From NCBI RefSeq assembly GCF_021390645.1, contig NZ_JAJEJT010000005.1, positions 1 through 64,000 on the forward strand: 64,000 bases of DNA. The letters run 5' to 3'. Shown here one piece after another: positions 51,777-60,248 of the stretch. The stretch comes from Paraburkholderia flagellata (GTDB lineage: Bacteria; Pseudomonadota; Gammaproteobacteria; Burkholderiales; Burkholderiaceae). Position 1 is the first letter of the stretch. Every line of letters begins with the position of its first letter. Both the position numbers and the translations under genes were made by a program. The notes below the pieces were generated by a model. It did not search any database. It saw only the letters and a list, made by a program, of their open reading frames with translations, and was not told where the DNA came from.

Positions 51777-54692
51777 CTACCGCGCCGCGTCGCCGGTCAA
51801 TATATAGGCTGCCCAGAAGTACGGATGGCGATACAACTTGCCGTACTTTCCGTGAAGCATGTCTCGCTCGACCTTGGCAAGAGCGTCGGCTTTCGAGAGC
51901 GATGCATCAGCAGCGTAAACCTGGAACGCACTTGTAGTGACTGCCGCTGCCGAGTGCGATTCGACCGCCCACTGCGTCACAAGCATCGTGCGCGCACCAG
52001 ATGCAAAGAAGGCGCGAGAGAGTTCGGAAATCGCGTCGCCCGCGTTTCCGGTCGCGAGCCCCGTGTTGCACGCCGACAACACCACCCAGTCTGCGTTCAA
52101 TCGTAAAGTGATGATGTCATCGGACGTCAGAACTGAATCATCGAGACCGCTGCCTTCGTAGGCCAACGCGAGGCCGGCCTTACGCCATCCGGGCACCTCG
52201 CCGGGCACGATTCCGTGTGTCGCGAAGAGTACGACGCGATCGTTTGAGAGGTCAGTCTTCATCACCATGCTGCGCGAGGCGCGCGTGCCCCATATCACAC
52301 TCTGATCGCCCGCACCTAGCGCGCTGGCAATCGCGCGCGCCTCGTCAAGCGTTTCGGGTAGTGGCGTGACGCGATGGTAATCGAGGCTACGCGTGGATTG
52401 ATCGAGCGGAAACGCTCGCGCCGTGCTCCCTGCATCCGTAGCCACAAGGATGGAGGCGGAGGGAGTGTCACGGCCATCGAAGCTCGGATCGGCATATGCG
52501 GCGAACGGTTCGTTCGCGTGAGGCGCCGGAAGGCTGCGCGCAAACACGAGCGCAGAAGCGCTGGGGATTCGCACGGGGATGGCCGTGTCGAGCCACCAGT
52601 TAGCCTGCGCGAGGCTGCCGGCAGGACGCATCAAAAGCGCGTCGAACGGCACGCTCGCAAGAAGGCCGCTGGTGGCAATGTAGACCGTCGTAAAGCCCCG
52701 CAAGTCGCCTTCAATCGGTGCGATCAGCGTCTGGTAGAGCGCCGAGGCGGCCACGAGATCAAACCCGCCGGAATCATCCGGTGTCGTTGGCGGCCGGCCA
52801 ATGTCGAAACTCCGTCGCAACGCGACAACCAGCTTGCGCAGCTCCGCGCGCGTTGCGGCGATCCGAACGGCATGGAATGCGCCACCCGGCCGGACGATGA
52901 ACGCATAGCTCGCGTCGCGCCCGGCATAGAAGTTGACATACACCTCTCCGCCTCGCAGGACGCTGCTAAGCGCAGAGGGCGACGGAATGACCGGCGCCGT
53001 GAGATGCCGGTAGGCGGGGAACTGCGCTGCAATCTGCTTACGCAACGCGTGCAACCGGTCTTCAGTGCCACGCAGCGCACTGTCCTCGTTCTCCAGGTTG
53101 TTTTTTGCACGATTCACGGCCCTGGTTGAAGCCTGATTCACGGTGTCGAGACGTGCCTGTCCTTGAGCCAGTTTTCGGTGTGCATCGTTGCTCTGTTCGG
53201 TGAGCGCGCGTTCCTGTTCGATCAGTGCGCGTAGTTGTGGCGTCGCCGCCGCGAGGCGTGCAGCGCCGTCGCTCATGGCGCCCTGTGTCGCGTTCATGTG
53301 GAAAAGCTCAGCGATACGAAACGCCAGCGTCTGGTCCTCGGCGTCGCCCTGCATCAGTCGGCTCAACGATGCCGCCAATGCGCCGTCTTCGTCATAGGCT
53401 CCGCGCGTCGGCGCGTCGTTGCCTTCGTCCTCGCTGCCGAGGATGGGACCGATGTACGCAGCAATGTCGGCGTCGGTTACCTTCGATGACGAGTCCTCGA
53501 GCATATAGAGCATCTGCATCGCGGCCTTGTACTTGTAGAATGGGCTTTCCGGGCCTTGCTTGCGCAGATCTTTGGCCTTGTCGGCTGCTATGAAACTTGT
53601 TGCTACAGCCCACTGCCCGTGCGCCGCTGCGACCAGCGATTCACGCTCGCTATCCCTTATCGACTGCCCCACGACGGGATTGATTGACGCCGCGTTTTCG
53701 TAGGCGTCCGCGTCGGCACGGTAGTCGCCGATCCTCCCCAAGGCAAGCGCAATCATCAGCCGCATACGCAGCGCGCCCGCATACGAGCCGTTCCATGGCT
53801 CGACGCCGGCGCGACGGTAGCCGTCGATCGCATCATTGATAGCGATTAGCGCACCATCGTAGTCGTCGTTCGACGCAAGGGCGATGGCGAGCGCCTGAGC
53901 GAGACCCGCCCGCTGAACGCCCGAAGGATTCATTTGAGCAAGGTTATCGGCATTCCAGCGCATTTCATTCGCATAACTGAGCGCTTCACCTCGGCGATTG
54001 TTCTGCACGAGAAGCCGAACCAGTTCCGTGGTGACGGAGAGCATTTCGTTGGCCGCCGCGCGATGACGCTTTTCACTGAGCGATGGATCGTTGAGGTTAT
54101 GCCACGCCAGGTCAAAGTCTTCGCGGCGCTTGATTAGCGCTTCCTGATGATGATTCTCCCGACGCCTCGCAATTTCTGCCTCGGCGCCATAGTACGCATA
54201 GGCGGGCTCCCGCGGCAGCGTTTCGAGTTCAGCCGGCGTCGTTTCCTCTGCCAATGACTTGGCACGCGCAACGAGGCGCTCGCTGCGCCCCCAGTCGCTC
54301 TCTAGCGCATAGGACGCCGCGAGATCTGAAGCCTCGAGCGAGCGACGCCCAGCGGGTATGTGCCCGTCCTCGACGATCTGCTCGCGTACACGCATGGAGT
54401 CGGTCACCATGCCGACCGCGAAATACTCGCCGGAAAGCGATTTGAGCAGTGTGAATCTTTGCTCGCCGTCTGAAGTGTTGGCCAGTTGCTGCTGGATCTG
54501 TTTCTCGTGTTTTGCGATCGCCTGCGCCCGCGACTGCTGTGAAGGGGTGGAGGCCGCAGTTGGGGCGTTCGACAAACTCGGGACCTGATGAGACGTTTGG
54601 GGGGAGGAGCACGCGACGCACGCGAGCACGCACAGCGCCAGCGCGAATTGCGAAACAAACCCGGGAAACTGGCAATGCGAATGGATCTGCAC
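51777..54692 (-). CDS. CHAT-domain (caspase-like) lipoprotein with TPR-like region
   Basis: 971-residue protein. The N-terminus is a lipoprotein signal (FALALCVLACVACSSP, lipid Cys near residue 29). Residues about 55-480 are helical repeats of TPR type. A coiled-coil stretch follows (ALTEQSNDAHRKLAQGQARL). The C-terminal CHAT protease domain (about 570-971) has the catalytic dyad: His826 in LFATHGIVPGE and Cys875 in VVLSACNTGL, and the usual end YILTGDAAR. CHAT proteases act in regulated proteolysis and bacterial conflict systems, usually cytoplasmic; a lipoprotein form would act in the periplasm. A small exported protein gene lies upstream on the same strand and a SLATT-like gene diverges beyond it. 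Confidence 0.88.
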   Translation of the reverse strand: MQIHSHCQFPGFVSQFALALCVLACVACSSPQTSHQVPSLSNAPTAASTPSQQSRAQAIAKHEKQIQQQLANTSDGEQRFTLLKSLSGEYFAVGMVTDSMRVREQIVEDGHIPAGRRSLEASDLAASYALESDWGRSERLVARAKSLAEETTPAELETLPREPAYAYYGAEAEIARRRENHHQEALIKRREDFDLAWHNLNDPSLSEKRHRAAANEMLSVTTELVRLLVQNNRRGEALSYANEMRWNADNLAQMNPSGVQRAGLAQALAIALASNDDYDGALIAINDAIDGYRRAGVEPWNGSYAGALRMRLMIALALGRIGDYRADADAYENAASINPVVGQSIRDSERESLVAAAHGQWAVATSFIAADKAKDLRKQGPESPFYKYKAAMQMLYMLEDSSSKVTDADIAAYIGPILGSEDEGNDAPTRGAYDEDGALAASLSRLMQGDAEDQTLAFRIAELFHMNATQGAMSDGAARLAAATPQLRALIEQERALTEQSNDAHRKLAQGQARLDTVNQASTRAVNRAKNNLENEDSALRGTEDRLHALRKQIAAQFPAYRHLTAPVIPSPSALSSVLRGGEVYVNFYAGRDASYAFIVRPGGAFHAVRIAATRAELRKLVVALRRSFDIGRPPTTPDDSGGFDLVAASALYQTLIAPIEGDLRGFTTVYIATSGLLASVPFDALLMRPAGSLAQANWWLDTAIPVRIPSASALVFARSLPAPHANEPFAAYADPSFDGRDTPSASILVATDAGSTARAFPLDQSTRSLDYHRVTPLPETLDEARAIASALGAGDQSVIWGTRASRSMVMKTDLSNDRVVLFATHGIVPGEVPGWRKAGLALAYEGSGLDDSVLTSDDIITLRLNADWVVLSACNTGLATGNAGDAISELSRAFFASGARTMLVTQWAVESHSAAAVTTSAFQVYAADASLSKADALAKVERDMLHGKYGKLYRHPYFWAAYILTGDAAR

Positions 54693-55098
54693 GACACCTG
54701 CCTCGCGCCGCGTGCGCCTTCTCGAACCATACGGCGTTCGTCGCGCGAATGTCGCCGAGTCGAACAGCCGTCTGCCTGCGATCTATTTCAGCAGGCGCCG
54801 CGCCTCGACAAGCGTTCGCAATCGTGCAATTGGTTGCTCACGCAGGCTATCGCGAACTTCGTTCCGATCCCCCATCGGGGAGTGCACGGTACCTAATCAA
54901 CCACGTTTGCCGGTCGCAACAATGTGCGGCAGACCACACAACGAGACAGTTTTGATTTCCATACGTCTACGCAACGCGCGGCTCTCGGCTTCGTTGTGTA
55001 GGACGAGCGTCGGCCGCCCGAAACGGCGGAGGAATTGGGATTGGCGCCACAAAGGCCTCAAAGCAATCTGGCTCGCCCCACCCGCGACGGGTGAGGCC
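54693..55098. other. Stretch upstream of the CHAT gene
   Basis: A minus-strand frame covering 54897-55256 includes LRPLWRQSQFLRRFGRPTLV and looks partly protein-like, but overlaps the small exported gene and has no family; not called. The CHAT promoter must be here. Confidence 0.3.
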
Positions 55099-55395
55099 CT
55101 ACTTCGATTCATCAACCGCTCCGCGACGCGGCCACGGTTGTGTGGGATCGACGCTGGGCTTGGCGCTATCCGGAACGAGGCTGCGTGTCCCGGGCGGTGC
55201 ATCCCCCTTGTCCGGCTTCGAAGTGGCGCCGCTTGCGCCGTCTTCAGGTTGTGCATTCGCAGCGCGCGGCAGAGACTTCACGCTCCCCGGTGCAGGTGTG
55301 TCCGGTTCGGGCACACCTGCCGTAGTGAGAGTCGACCAGCACAACAGCGCTGCCGGCATTACGAGAACGCCTTTGCTGGGTTTCTTGACTATCAT
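55099..55395 (-). CDS. Small Pro/Asp-rich exported protein upstream of the CHAT gene
   Basis: 98-residue protein: a basic start and hydrophobic helix (KKPSKGVLVMPAALLCWSTL) followed by a disordered Pro/Asp/Ser-rich tail (VPEPDTPAPGSVKSLPRA, KPDKGDAPPGTRSLVPDSAK). The single Cys in the hydrophobic stretch (ALLCWS) is not a good lipobox. GCGGAGC precedes the ATG at 55395. The family is not recognised. It is 406 bases upstream of the CHAT gene on the same strand and only 30 bases from the divergent SLATT-like gene. Confidence 0.55.
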   Translation of the reverse strand: MIVKKPSKGVLVMPAALLCWSTLTTAGVPEPDTPAPGSVKSLPRAANAQPEDGASGATSKPDKGDAPPGTRSLVPDSAKPSVDPTQPWPRRGAVDESK

Positions 55396-55425
55396 TGTTT
55401 TGCTCCGCACGTGTACGGGAGAATT

Positions 55426-55947
55426 ATGGAACGCGAGAACCATCCTGTCTGGGCGGTATATGACATGCTTCGTACTGCTCGGCTCAACGTCCGATATTAC
55501 AGTCAACGACTGCGCCGCCTCGAACATTTGGATATGGCTATGGACACGGCGCTCGTCATTGCGGCCCCCACGTCGGCGGTCGCCGGCCTGTGGTTCTTCA
55601 AAACGGACATGGGCAAACACGTCTGGCAAGCCCTTGGGACGTTTTCCGCCTTCGTCGCAGCCATCCGGCCGGCGATTCAGTTCAGAAGAACGCTGAAAGC
55701 CTACGAAACAACTATCGCTGCCTATCAAGCTCTCGAGTACGACCTGGAAACGATACGCCGCAAAATCGAACAGCGCGGGACCTACGACGAGGAGTTGAAG
55801 GCCGACTATTTGCGTGCTCTTGAACGACAGCGCCACATCGATATATCCAGTCCCGACAAGATCGCCAATTCCCGGCTTCTAAAAACGTGCACGGCGGCGG
55901 TCATGTCTGAAATGCCCGCGAGTGTGTTTTTTGTTCCGGAAACATAA
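55426..55947 (+). CDS. SLATT-like two-helix membrane protein
   Basis: 173-residue protein. Start VWAVYDMLRTARLNVRYYSQ (amphipathic), two hydrophobic helices (DTALVIAAPTSAVAGLWFF at about 40-58 and VWQALGTFSAFVAAIRPAI at about 66-84) and a charged helical tail (FRRTLKAYETTIAAYQALEY, IRRKIEQRGTYDEELKADYL). This order matches SLATT-domain proteins, predicted pore-forming effectors tied to SMODS/SLOG nucleotide sensors, but the match is by layout only. The ATG at 55426 has CGGGAGA. It diverges from the CHAT-side genes, 30 bases apart. A defence role would need a CD-NTase or SLOG partner, not visible here. Confidence 0.45.
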   Translation: MERENHPVWAVYDMLRTARLNVRYYSQRLRRLEHLDMAMDTALVIAAPTSAVAGLWFFKTDMGKHVWQALGTFSAFVAAIRPAIQFRRTLKAYETTIAAYQALEYDLETIRRKIEQRGTYDEELKADYLRALERQRHIDISSPDKIANSRLLKTCTAAVMSEMPASVFFVPET

Positions 55948-56035
55948 TCGAGGCGGTGCGCTCGCCGCGCAGATAGCAGCCCGGTTGGACGCACCTGGGT
56001 TCCATATGCCGAATCGGCTGACCCCATCGTAGGAA

Positions 56036-56150
56036 TCACCGAGCGGCATCGCCCGTGAGGACGTATGTCCCCACTTCAGGGCCATCCCGCTGTCCGAGAG
56101 CACCGAACAATAGTAGTTGATATAGCCGGTGGAGGCGTGCCTCAGAAGTA
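56036..56150 (-). pseudogene. Possible CHAT-domain relic, last residues
   Basis: The minus strand ends EVGTYVLTGDAAR then TGA, matching the end of the CHAT protein at 51777 (AYILTGDAAR). Codons differ, so it is not a copy of the same DNA. Upstream homology is lost. Only about ten residues support it. Confidence 0.35.
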
Positions 56151-56304
56151 CGAAGCGCGCGGGAACATCGCTGCATGGCGATTACGCTCGCACGGTACGG
56201 ACCGACAGCACTGTGAAAACGCGCTATGTGCGTGCCGTAGCCTGGCGAGGCCCGCAACGACGTGTGAACCGGAGGCAAAGATGGTCACAAATGAAGCACA
56301 GCGG

Positions 56305-57213
56305 TCATACGCGAATGGGATCCGCGTTTTGGTCTTTAATTCCAAGTTCGTTCATCAGCCATGTCTTGAACGTCTCGAACGCCTCGTGGCGGTGCTGCCT
56401 TCGTGGATGTACAAGGTAGTGCCCTACGTATTCCACTTCTCGCGTGGAGCCAGCGAGCGGCCGCACGAGTTCGCCCCGTTGCAATTCACGCTCCGAAAGC
56501 AGCGTCGACTCAAGCACCACACCAAGGCCGTCTACTGCAGCGGCGATCGCCATCGCGCTGCGATCGAATCGCAGGCCGTAGTGCGTGGGCGGCGGGAGCT
56601 GATTGGCTTCAAACCAGCCCTTCCATTGGTACAGCTGAACCTCGCATTGAATCAGCGGCATGCCATACAGATCCTCGGGCTTGCGGATGTACTCCGCGAG
56701 CGCGGGCGTACACAAAGGCGCCAGCCCTTCGACACCCAGTGGGATCGTCTCGTGCGGCGAAGGTTTCGGTTCGCCGTAGACGATATCGAGATCGAAGTCA
56801 TCGTCGAAACGCGCATATTCGGTGCTGGCAGAGAATCGAAGGTCGATATTCGGATGATCCCGCACGAAGCTGGCGAGCCGCGGCAATAACCACTGGGTGG
56901 CGAAGCTGGGAGCGGTATGCAGTCGCAGCGGCGTGCGCTCTTCGCCCGCCAGCAGCGCGAAGCCGCGCTGCATCTCCTCCATGCCGCGCTGGATGTGCTC
57001 CATGAGCATCGCGCCCTCGCGCGTCAGCCGCACTTCCCGCGTGCTGCGCTGAAACAGCCGATGGCCTAGCAGATCTTCCAGCTTGCGCACCGAATGGCTG
57101 ACCGCGCTCGGAGACAAATTGAGTTCGCGCGCCGCATCGGCAAAGGAAAGCGTTCGACCCGCAGCCTCGAAAACCCGGATGTACGACAGTGGAATCTTGC
57201 GAAACACGTTCAT
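56305..57213 (-). CDS. LysR-type regulator (GcvA-like)
   Basis: 302-residue LTTR of the GcvA branch. The HTH occupies residues 8-65 (LSYIRVFEAAGRTLSFADAA, NLSPSAVSHSVRKLEDLLGH) and the effector domain begins near 95 (PLRLHTAPSFATQWLLPRLA). It is divergent from the transketolase operon, 180 bases apart, so it likely controls it. A sugar or sugar acid intermediate is the plausible ligand. Confidence 0.87.
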   Translation of the reverse strand: MNVFRKIPLSYIRVFEAAGRTLSFADAARELNLSPSAVSHSVRKLEDLLGHRLFQRSTREVRLTREGAMLMEHIQRGMEEMQRGFALLAGEERTPLRLHTAPSFATQWLLPRLASFVRDHPNIDLRFSASTEYARFDDDFDLDIVYGEPKPSPHETIPLGVEGLAPLCTPALAEYIRKPEDLYGMPLIQCEVQLYQWKGWFEANQLPPPTHYGLRFDRSAMAIAAAVDGLGVVLESTLLSERELQRGELVRPLAGSTREVEYVGHYLVHPRRQHRHEAFETFKTWLMNELGIKDQNADPIRV

Positions 57214-57392
57214 GGGCTGGACTCGTGAATGGCATTCATGAGCTAGTGTAATCTTTTCTTTTGTCAGGCACTGTCGCCCGAGGCTACATTAGGTCCACCT
57301 CGTTTCCACACTGGTCCGATTGCTGAACAGGAGACAACTGCGGCGATTGGAGGTTGTTGGGGATATTTCTCTCGTCTCTCGCAGGAACAGCC

Positions 57393-58277
57393 ATGACAAT
57401 GATTACGGAGACCGAGCCGCAAGTCGGCTCGACACTGGCGAAAATCGCCGATCACGCCTATCGCATTCGCCGCTTCGCGCTGCGTATGGGTGAAGTGCAA
57501 GGCCAGGGCTACATCGGCCAGGCGCTCGGGCTTGCCGACGCGCTTGCCGTCACGTGGTGTCACTCGATGACTCTCCGCCCCGAGGACCCCGAATGGGAAG
57601 GCCGTGACCGCTTCCTTCTGTCGCACGGCCACTACGCGATCGCGCTCTACGCCGCGCTGATCGAAGCGGGTGTCATCCCCGAGGAAGAACTGGAGACCTA
57701 CGGCTCCGACGACAGCCGCCTGCCCATGTCAGGCATGGCGACCTACACACCCGGCATGGAAATCTCGGGAGGCTCGCTCGGGCAAGGCCTGACCATCGCC
57801 GTCGGCATGGCGATCGGCCTGCGTCTCAAAGGCAATACGGCTTTCGTCTACAACTCGATGTCCGACGGCGAACTCGACGAGGGCGCCACCTGGGAAGCCG
57901 CGCTCTCTGCCGCGCACCATGGACTCGGAAATCTGATCACACTGGTCGACATCAACCGGCAACAGGCCGACGGCCCGTCGCATGACGTGCTCGCCTTCGA
58001 ACCGCTCGCCGACAAGTGGACCTCGTTCGGCTGGCATGTCGAGCGTGTGAATGGCAACGATCTGCCCGCGCTCGTCGAAGCATTCGACCGCGTCCGTGCG
58101 CTTAAGGAAGCGAAGCCGCGTGTGATCCTGCTCGACACGCTGATGGGCAAGGGCGTGCCCTTCCTCGAAGCGCGCGAGAAGAATCACTTCATCCGTGTCG
58201 ATGCAGAAGAGTGGCAGCAAGCGATCGCCGTTCTTGACCGAAACCACGAGCAAAGCACGAAAGGAGACGAAGCATGA
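57393..58277 (+). CDS. Transketolase-like N-terminal (TPP-binding) subunit
   Basis: 294-residue split transketolase, first half. The TPP pyrophosphate motif reads MSDGELDEGATWEAA (156-170) and DINRQQ (186-191), with Ser in place of the first Gly of GDG. HGHYAIALYAAL (78-89) and GGSLGQGLTIAVGMA (126-140) are typical. Two-subunit transketolases of this type act in special sugar pathways such as apulose phosphate cleavage. The ATG at 57393 was chosen (AGGAAC upstream). It overlaps the next gene by 4 bases (ATGA). Confidence 0.88.
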   Translation: MTMITETEPQVGSTLAKIADHAYRIRRFALRMGEVQGQGYIGQALGLADALAVTWCHSMTLRPEDPEWEGRDRFLLSHGHYAIALYAALIEAGVIPEEELETYGSDDSRLPMSGMATYTPGMEISGGSLGQGLTIAVGMAIGLRLKGNTAFVYNSMSDGELDEGATWEAALSAAHHGLGNLITLVDINRQQADGPSHDVLAFEPLADKWTSFGWHVERVNGNDLPALVEAFDRVRALKEAKPRVILLDTLMGKGVPFLEAREKNHFIRVDAEEWQQAIAVLDRNHEQSTKGDEA

Positions 58278-59275
58278 GCGCCGTCGCTGAAAAGAAACCC
58301 CGCCTGACGACGTCTGCAATGATTGCGTCGATTGCATCGGAAGGCCAGAAGACGCGCACCGCTCCCTTCGGCCATGCATTGGTCGCGCAAGCGGAGAAGC
58401 GCCAGAACATTGTCGGCATGTCCGCCGATCTTTCCAAATACACGGACCTTCACATCTTCGGGAACGCGTTTCCCAAGCGTTTCTTCCAGATGGGCATGGC
58501 CGAACAGCTGCTGATGGGCGCCGCGGGCGGCATGGCGAAGGAAGGCTTCATCCCGTTTGCAACGACCTATGCCGTGTTCGCGACGCGCCGTGCGTATGAC
58601 TTCATCCATCAGATCATCGCCGAGGAAAACCTCAATGTGAAGATCTGCGCCGCGCTGCCAGGCCTCACGACCGGCTATGGCCCGAGCCATCAGGCCACAG
58701 AAGATCTCGCGCTGATGCGCGCTATCCCCGGCATGACCGTAATCGATCCGTGCGATGCGCTCGACACTGAGCAGGCGGTTGCTGCGATTGCCGCGCACAG
58801 CGGTCCCGTCTATATGCGTCTACTGCGCGGCAAGGTACCCGCTGTGCTCGACGACTACAACTACACGTTCGAACTCGGTAAGGCCAAGATGCTGCGCGAC
58901 GGCAAGGACGTTCTCATCATCTCGTCCGGCATCATGACCATGCGGGCGCTCGAAGCCGCGCAGGCGCTCGATGACGGCTCGGCGAGCGTCGGCGTGCTGC
59001 ACGTGCCGACCATCAAGCCACTCGACGAAGCGACCATCATCGAGCAATGCCGCAAGGAAGGACGACTCGTCATCGTCGCGGAAAACCACAGCGTGATCGG
59101 CGGCCTTGGTGACGCAGTGACCAGCGCGCTCGTGCGTCGCCGTGTGCTGCCGGAGTTCCGTCATATCGGCCTGCCCGACCAGTTTCTCGACGCGGGGGCA
59201 TTGCCGACGCTGCACGACCGCTATGGCATCTCGACGGACGTGATCGTCCAGAACATCAAGACATGGTTGAAGTGA
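58274..59275 (+). CDS. Transketolase-like C-terminal (pyrimidine-binding) subunit
   Basis: 333-residue second half of the split enzyme. It has the pyrimidine domain with the catalytic Glu in GMAEQLLMGAAGGMAKEG (about 75-92), FATTYAVFATRRAYD and the C-terminal transketolase domain VLIISSGIMTMRALEAAQAL, then VAENHSVIGGLGDAV. The overlap with the upstream gene shows that both subunits are made together. It is followed 17 bases later by the dehydrogenase gene. Confidence 0.88.
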   Translation: MSAVAEKKPRLTTSAMIASIASEGQKTRTAPFGHALVAQAEKRQNIVGMSADLSKYTDLHIFGNAFPKRFFQMGMAEQLLMGAAGGMAKEGFIPFATTYAVFATRRAYDFIHQIIAEENLNVKICAALPGLTTGYGPSHQATEDLALMRAIPGMTVIDPCDALDTEQAVAAIAAHSGPVYMRLLRGKVPAVLDDYNYTFELGKAKMLRDGKDVLIISSGIMTMRALEAAQALDDGSASVGVLHVPTIKPLDEATIIEQCRKEGRLVIVAENHSVIGGLGDAVTSALVRRRVLPEFRHIGLPDQFLDAGALPTLHDRYGISTDVIVQNIKTWLK

Positions 59276-59292
59276 TTGACGGAGCCAGTACG

Positions 59293-60138
59293 ATGAAAGT
59301 GACATTTATCGGCGTCGGTGCGATTGGCTTGCCGATGGCCCTGCAAATCAAAGGCGCCGGTCACACAGTGACCGGTGTCGATCTCTCTAGCCTGGCGCGC
59401 GAGGTTGCGCAGGAAAGCGGCCTCGCAGCGGTAGACAGCTTCGCCGCCGCGCCCGCTGCCGACGTGGTGGTTGCGATGGTGGCGACACCGCAGCAACTGG
59501 GCTCGCTCGTCGATAGCGTCGGTACGAAGCTAGACGGTCAAACGTGGGTCATCATGTCGACGGTGGGGCCAGAGGCTGTGCGCGAACAAGGCGAACGCCT
59601 GATTGCGGCGGGCGCGCGAGTCGTCGATGCGCCCGTCACCGGCGGGACCGCTCGCGCAAAATCCGGCCAGCTCGTCATCTTCGCATCGGGCGATCACGCG
59701 GACATCGACGCCGTTCGGCGCGTGCTCGACGCGATGGGCAGCGTACGCATCACGGGCCCGAAACTCGGCGACGGTCAGGCAATCAAGGTTGTGAACCAGC
59801 ACCTCTGCTCGGTCCATATTGTGGCCGCCGCGGAAGCGCTTAGCCTCGCGCGCTCGCTTGGCCTCGATCCGGCGGCTGTGCTCGAATTGATCGAGAAAGG
59901 CGCCGCCGGCTCGTGGATGCTGTCCGATCGCGGCCCGCGCATGCTTCAAGGCACCGACGTAACGGTGACGAGTTCGATCAACATCTTCGTAAAAGACAGC
60001 GATCTTGTCGCTACGGCCGCGAAATCATGCGGCGCAGACGTGCCGCTATTGTCGATCGCGAACGCCCGCTACAGAGCGGCGGCAGAAGAGGGACTCGGCC
60101 TGCGCGACGACAGCCGCGTAATTGAAACCTGGCGCTGA
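59293..60138 (+). CDS. NAD(P)-dependent beta-hydroxyacid dehydrogenase (HIBADH family)
   Basis: 281-residue dehydrogenase of the 3-hydroxyisobutyrate/tartronate semialdehyde reductase family. The nucleotide motif is FIGVGAIGLPMA (5-16), with GxGxxG intact. The substrate motif VDAPVTGGTARAKSGQL (about 114-130) and the catalytic Lys in GDGQAIKVVNQHLCS are present. GGAG lies upstream of the ATG at 59293. It sits between the transketolase pair and the MFS gene and probably oxidises or reduces a hydroxy acid derived from the same sugar. Confidence 0.88.
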   Translation: MKVTFIGVGAIGLPMALQIKGAGHTVTGVDLSSLAREVAQESGLAAVDSFAAAPAADVVVAMVATPQQLGSLVDSVGTKLDGQTWVIMSTVGPEAVREQGERLIAAGARVVDAPVTGGTARAKSGQLVIFASGDHADIDAVRRVLDAMGSVRITGPKLGDGQAIKVVNQHLCSVHIVAAAEALSLARSLGLDPAAVLELIEKGAAGSWMLSDRGPRMLQGTDVTVTSSINIFVKDSDLVATAAKSCGADVPLLSIANARYRAAAEEGLGLRDDSRVIETWR

Positions 60139-60248
60139 GCACGAGCCGTTCAGCCCTTTCTTTCGTGTCAAGCGCTCGACGAAGCGCAATGCGATCTGGC
60201 CATCTCACTGTAAAAGGCGGCCAGCCGAAGTAATGGAGACGACACACC

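Noticed and set aside
54897..55256. Minus-strand frame of 119 codons between the CHAT gene and the small exported gene
   Set aside because: Partly protein-like, but overlaps the exported-protein gene and has no clear start or family.
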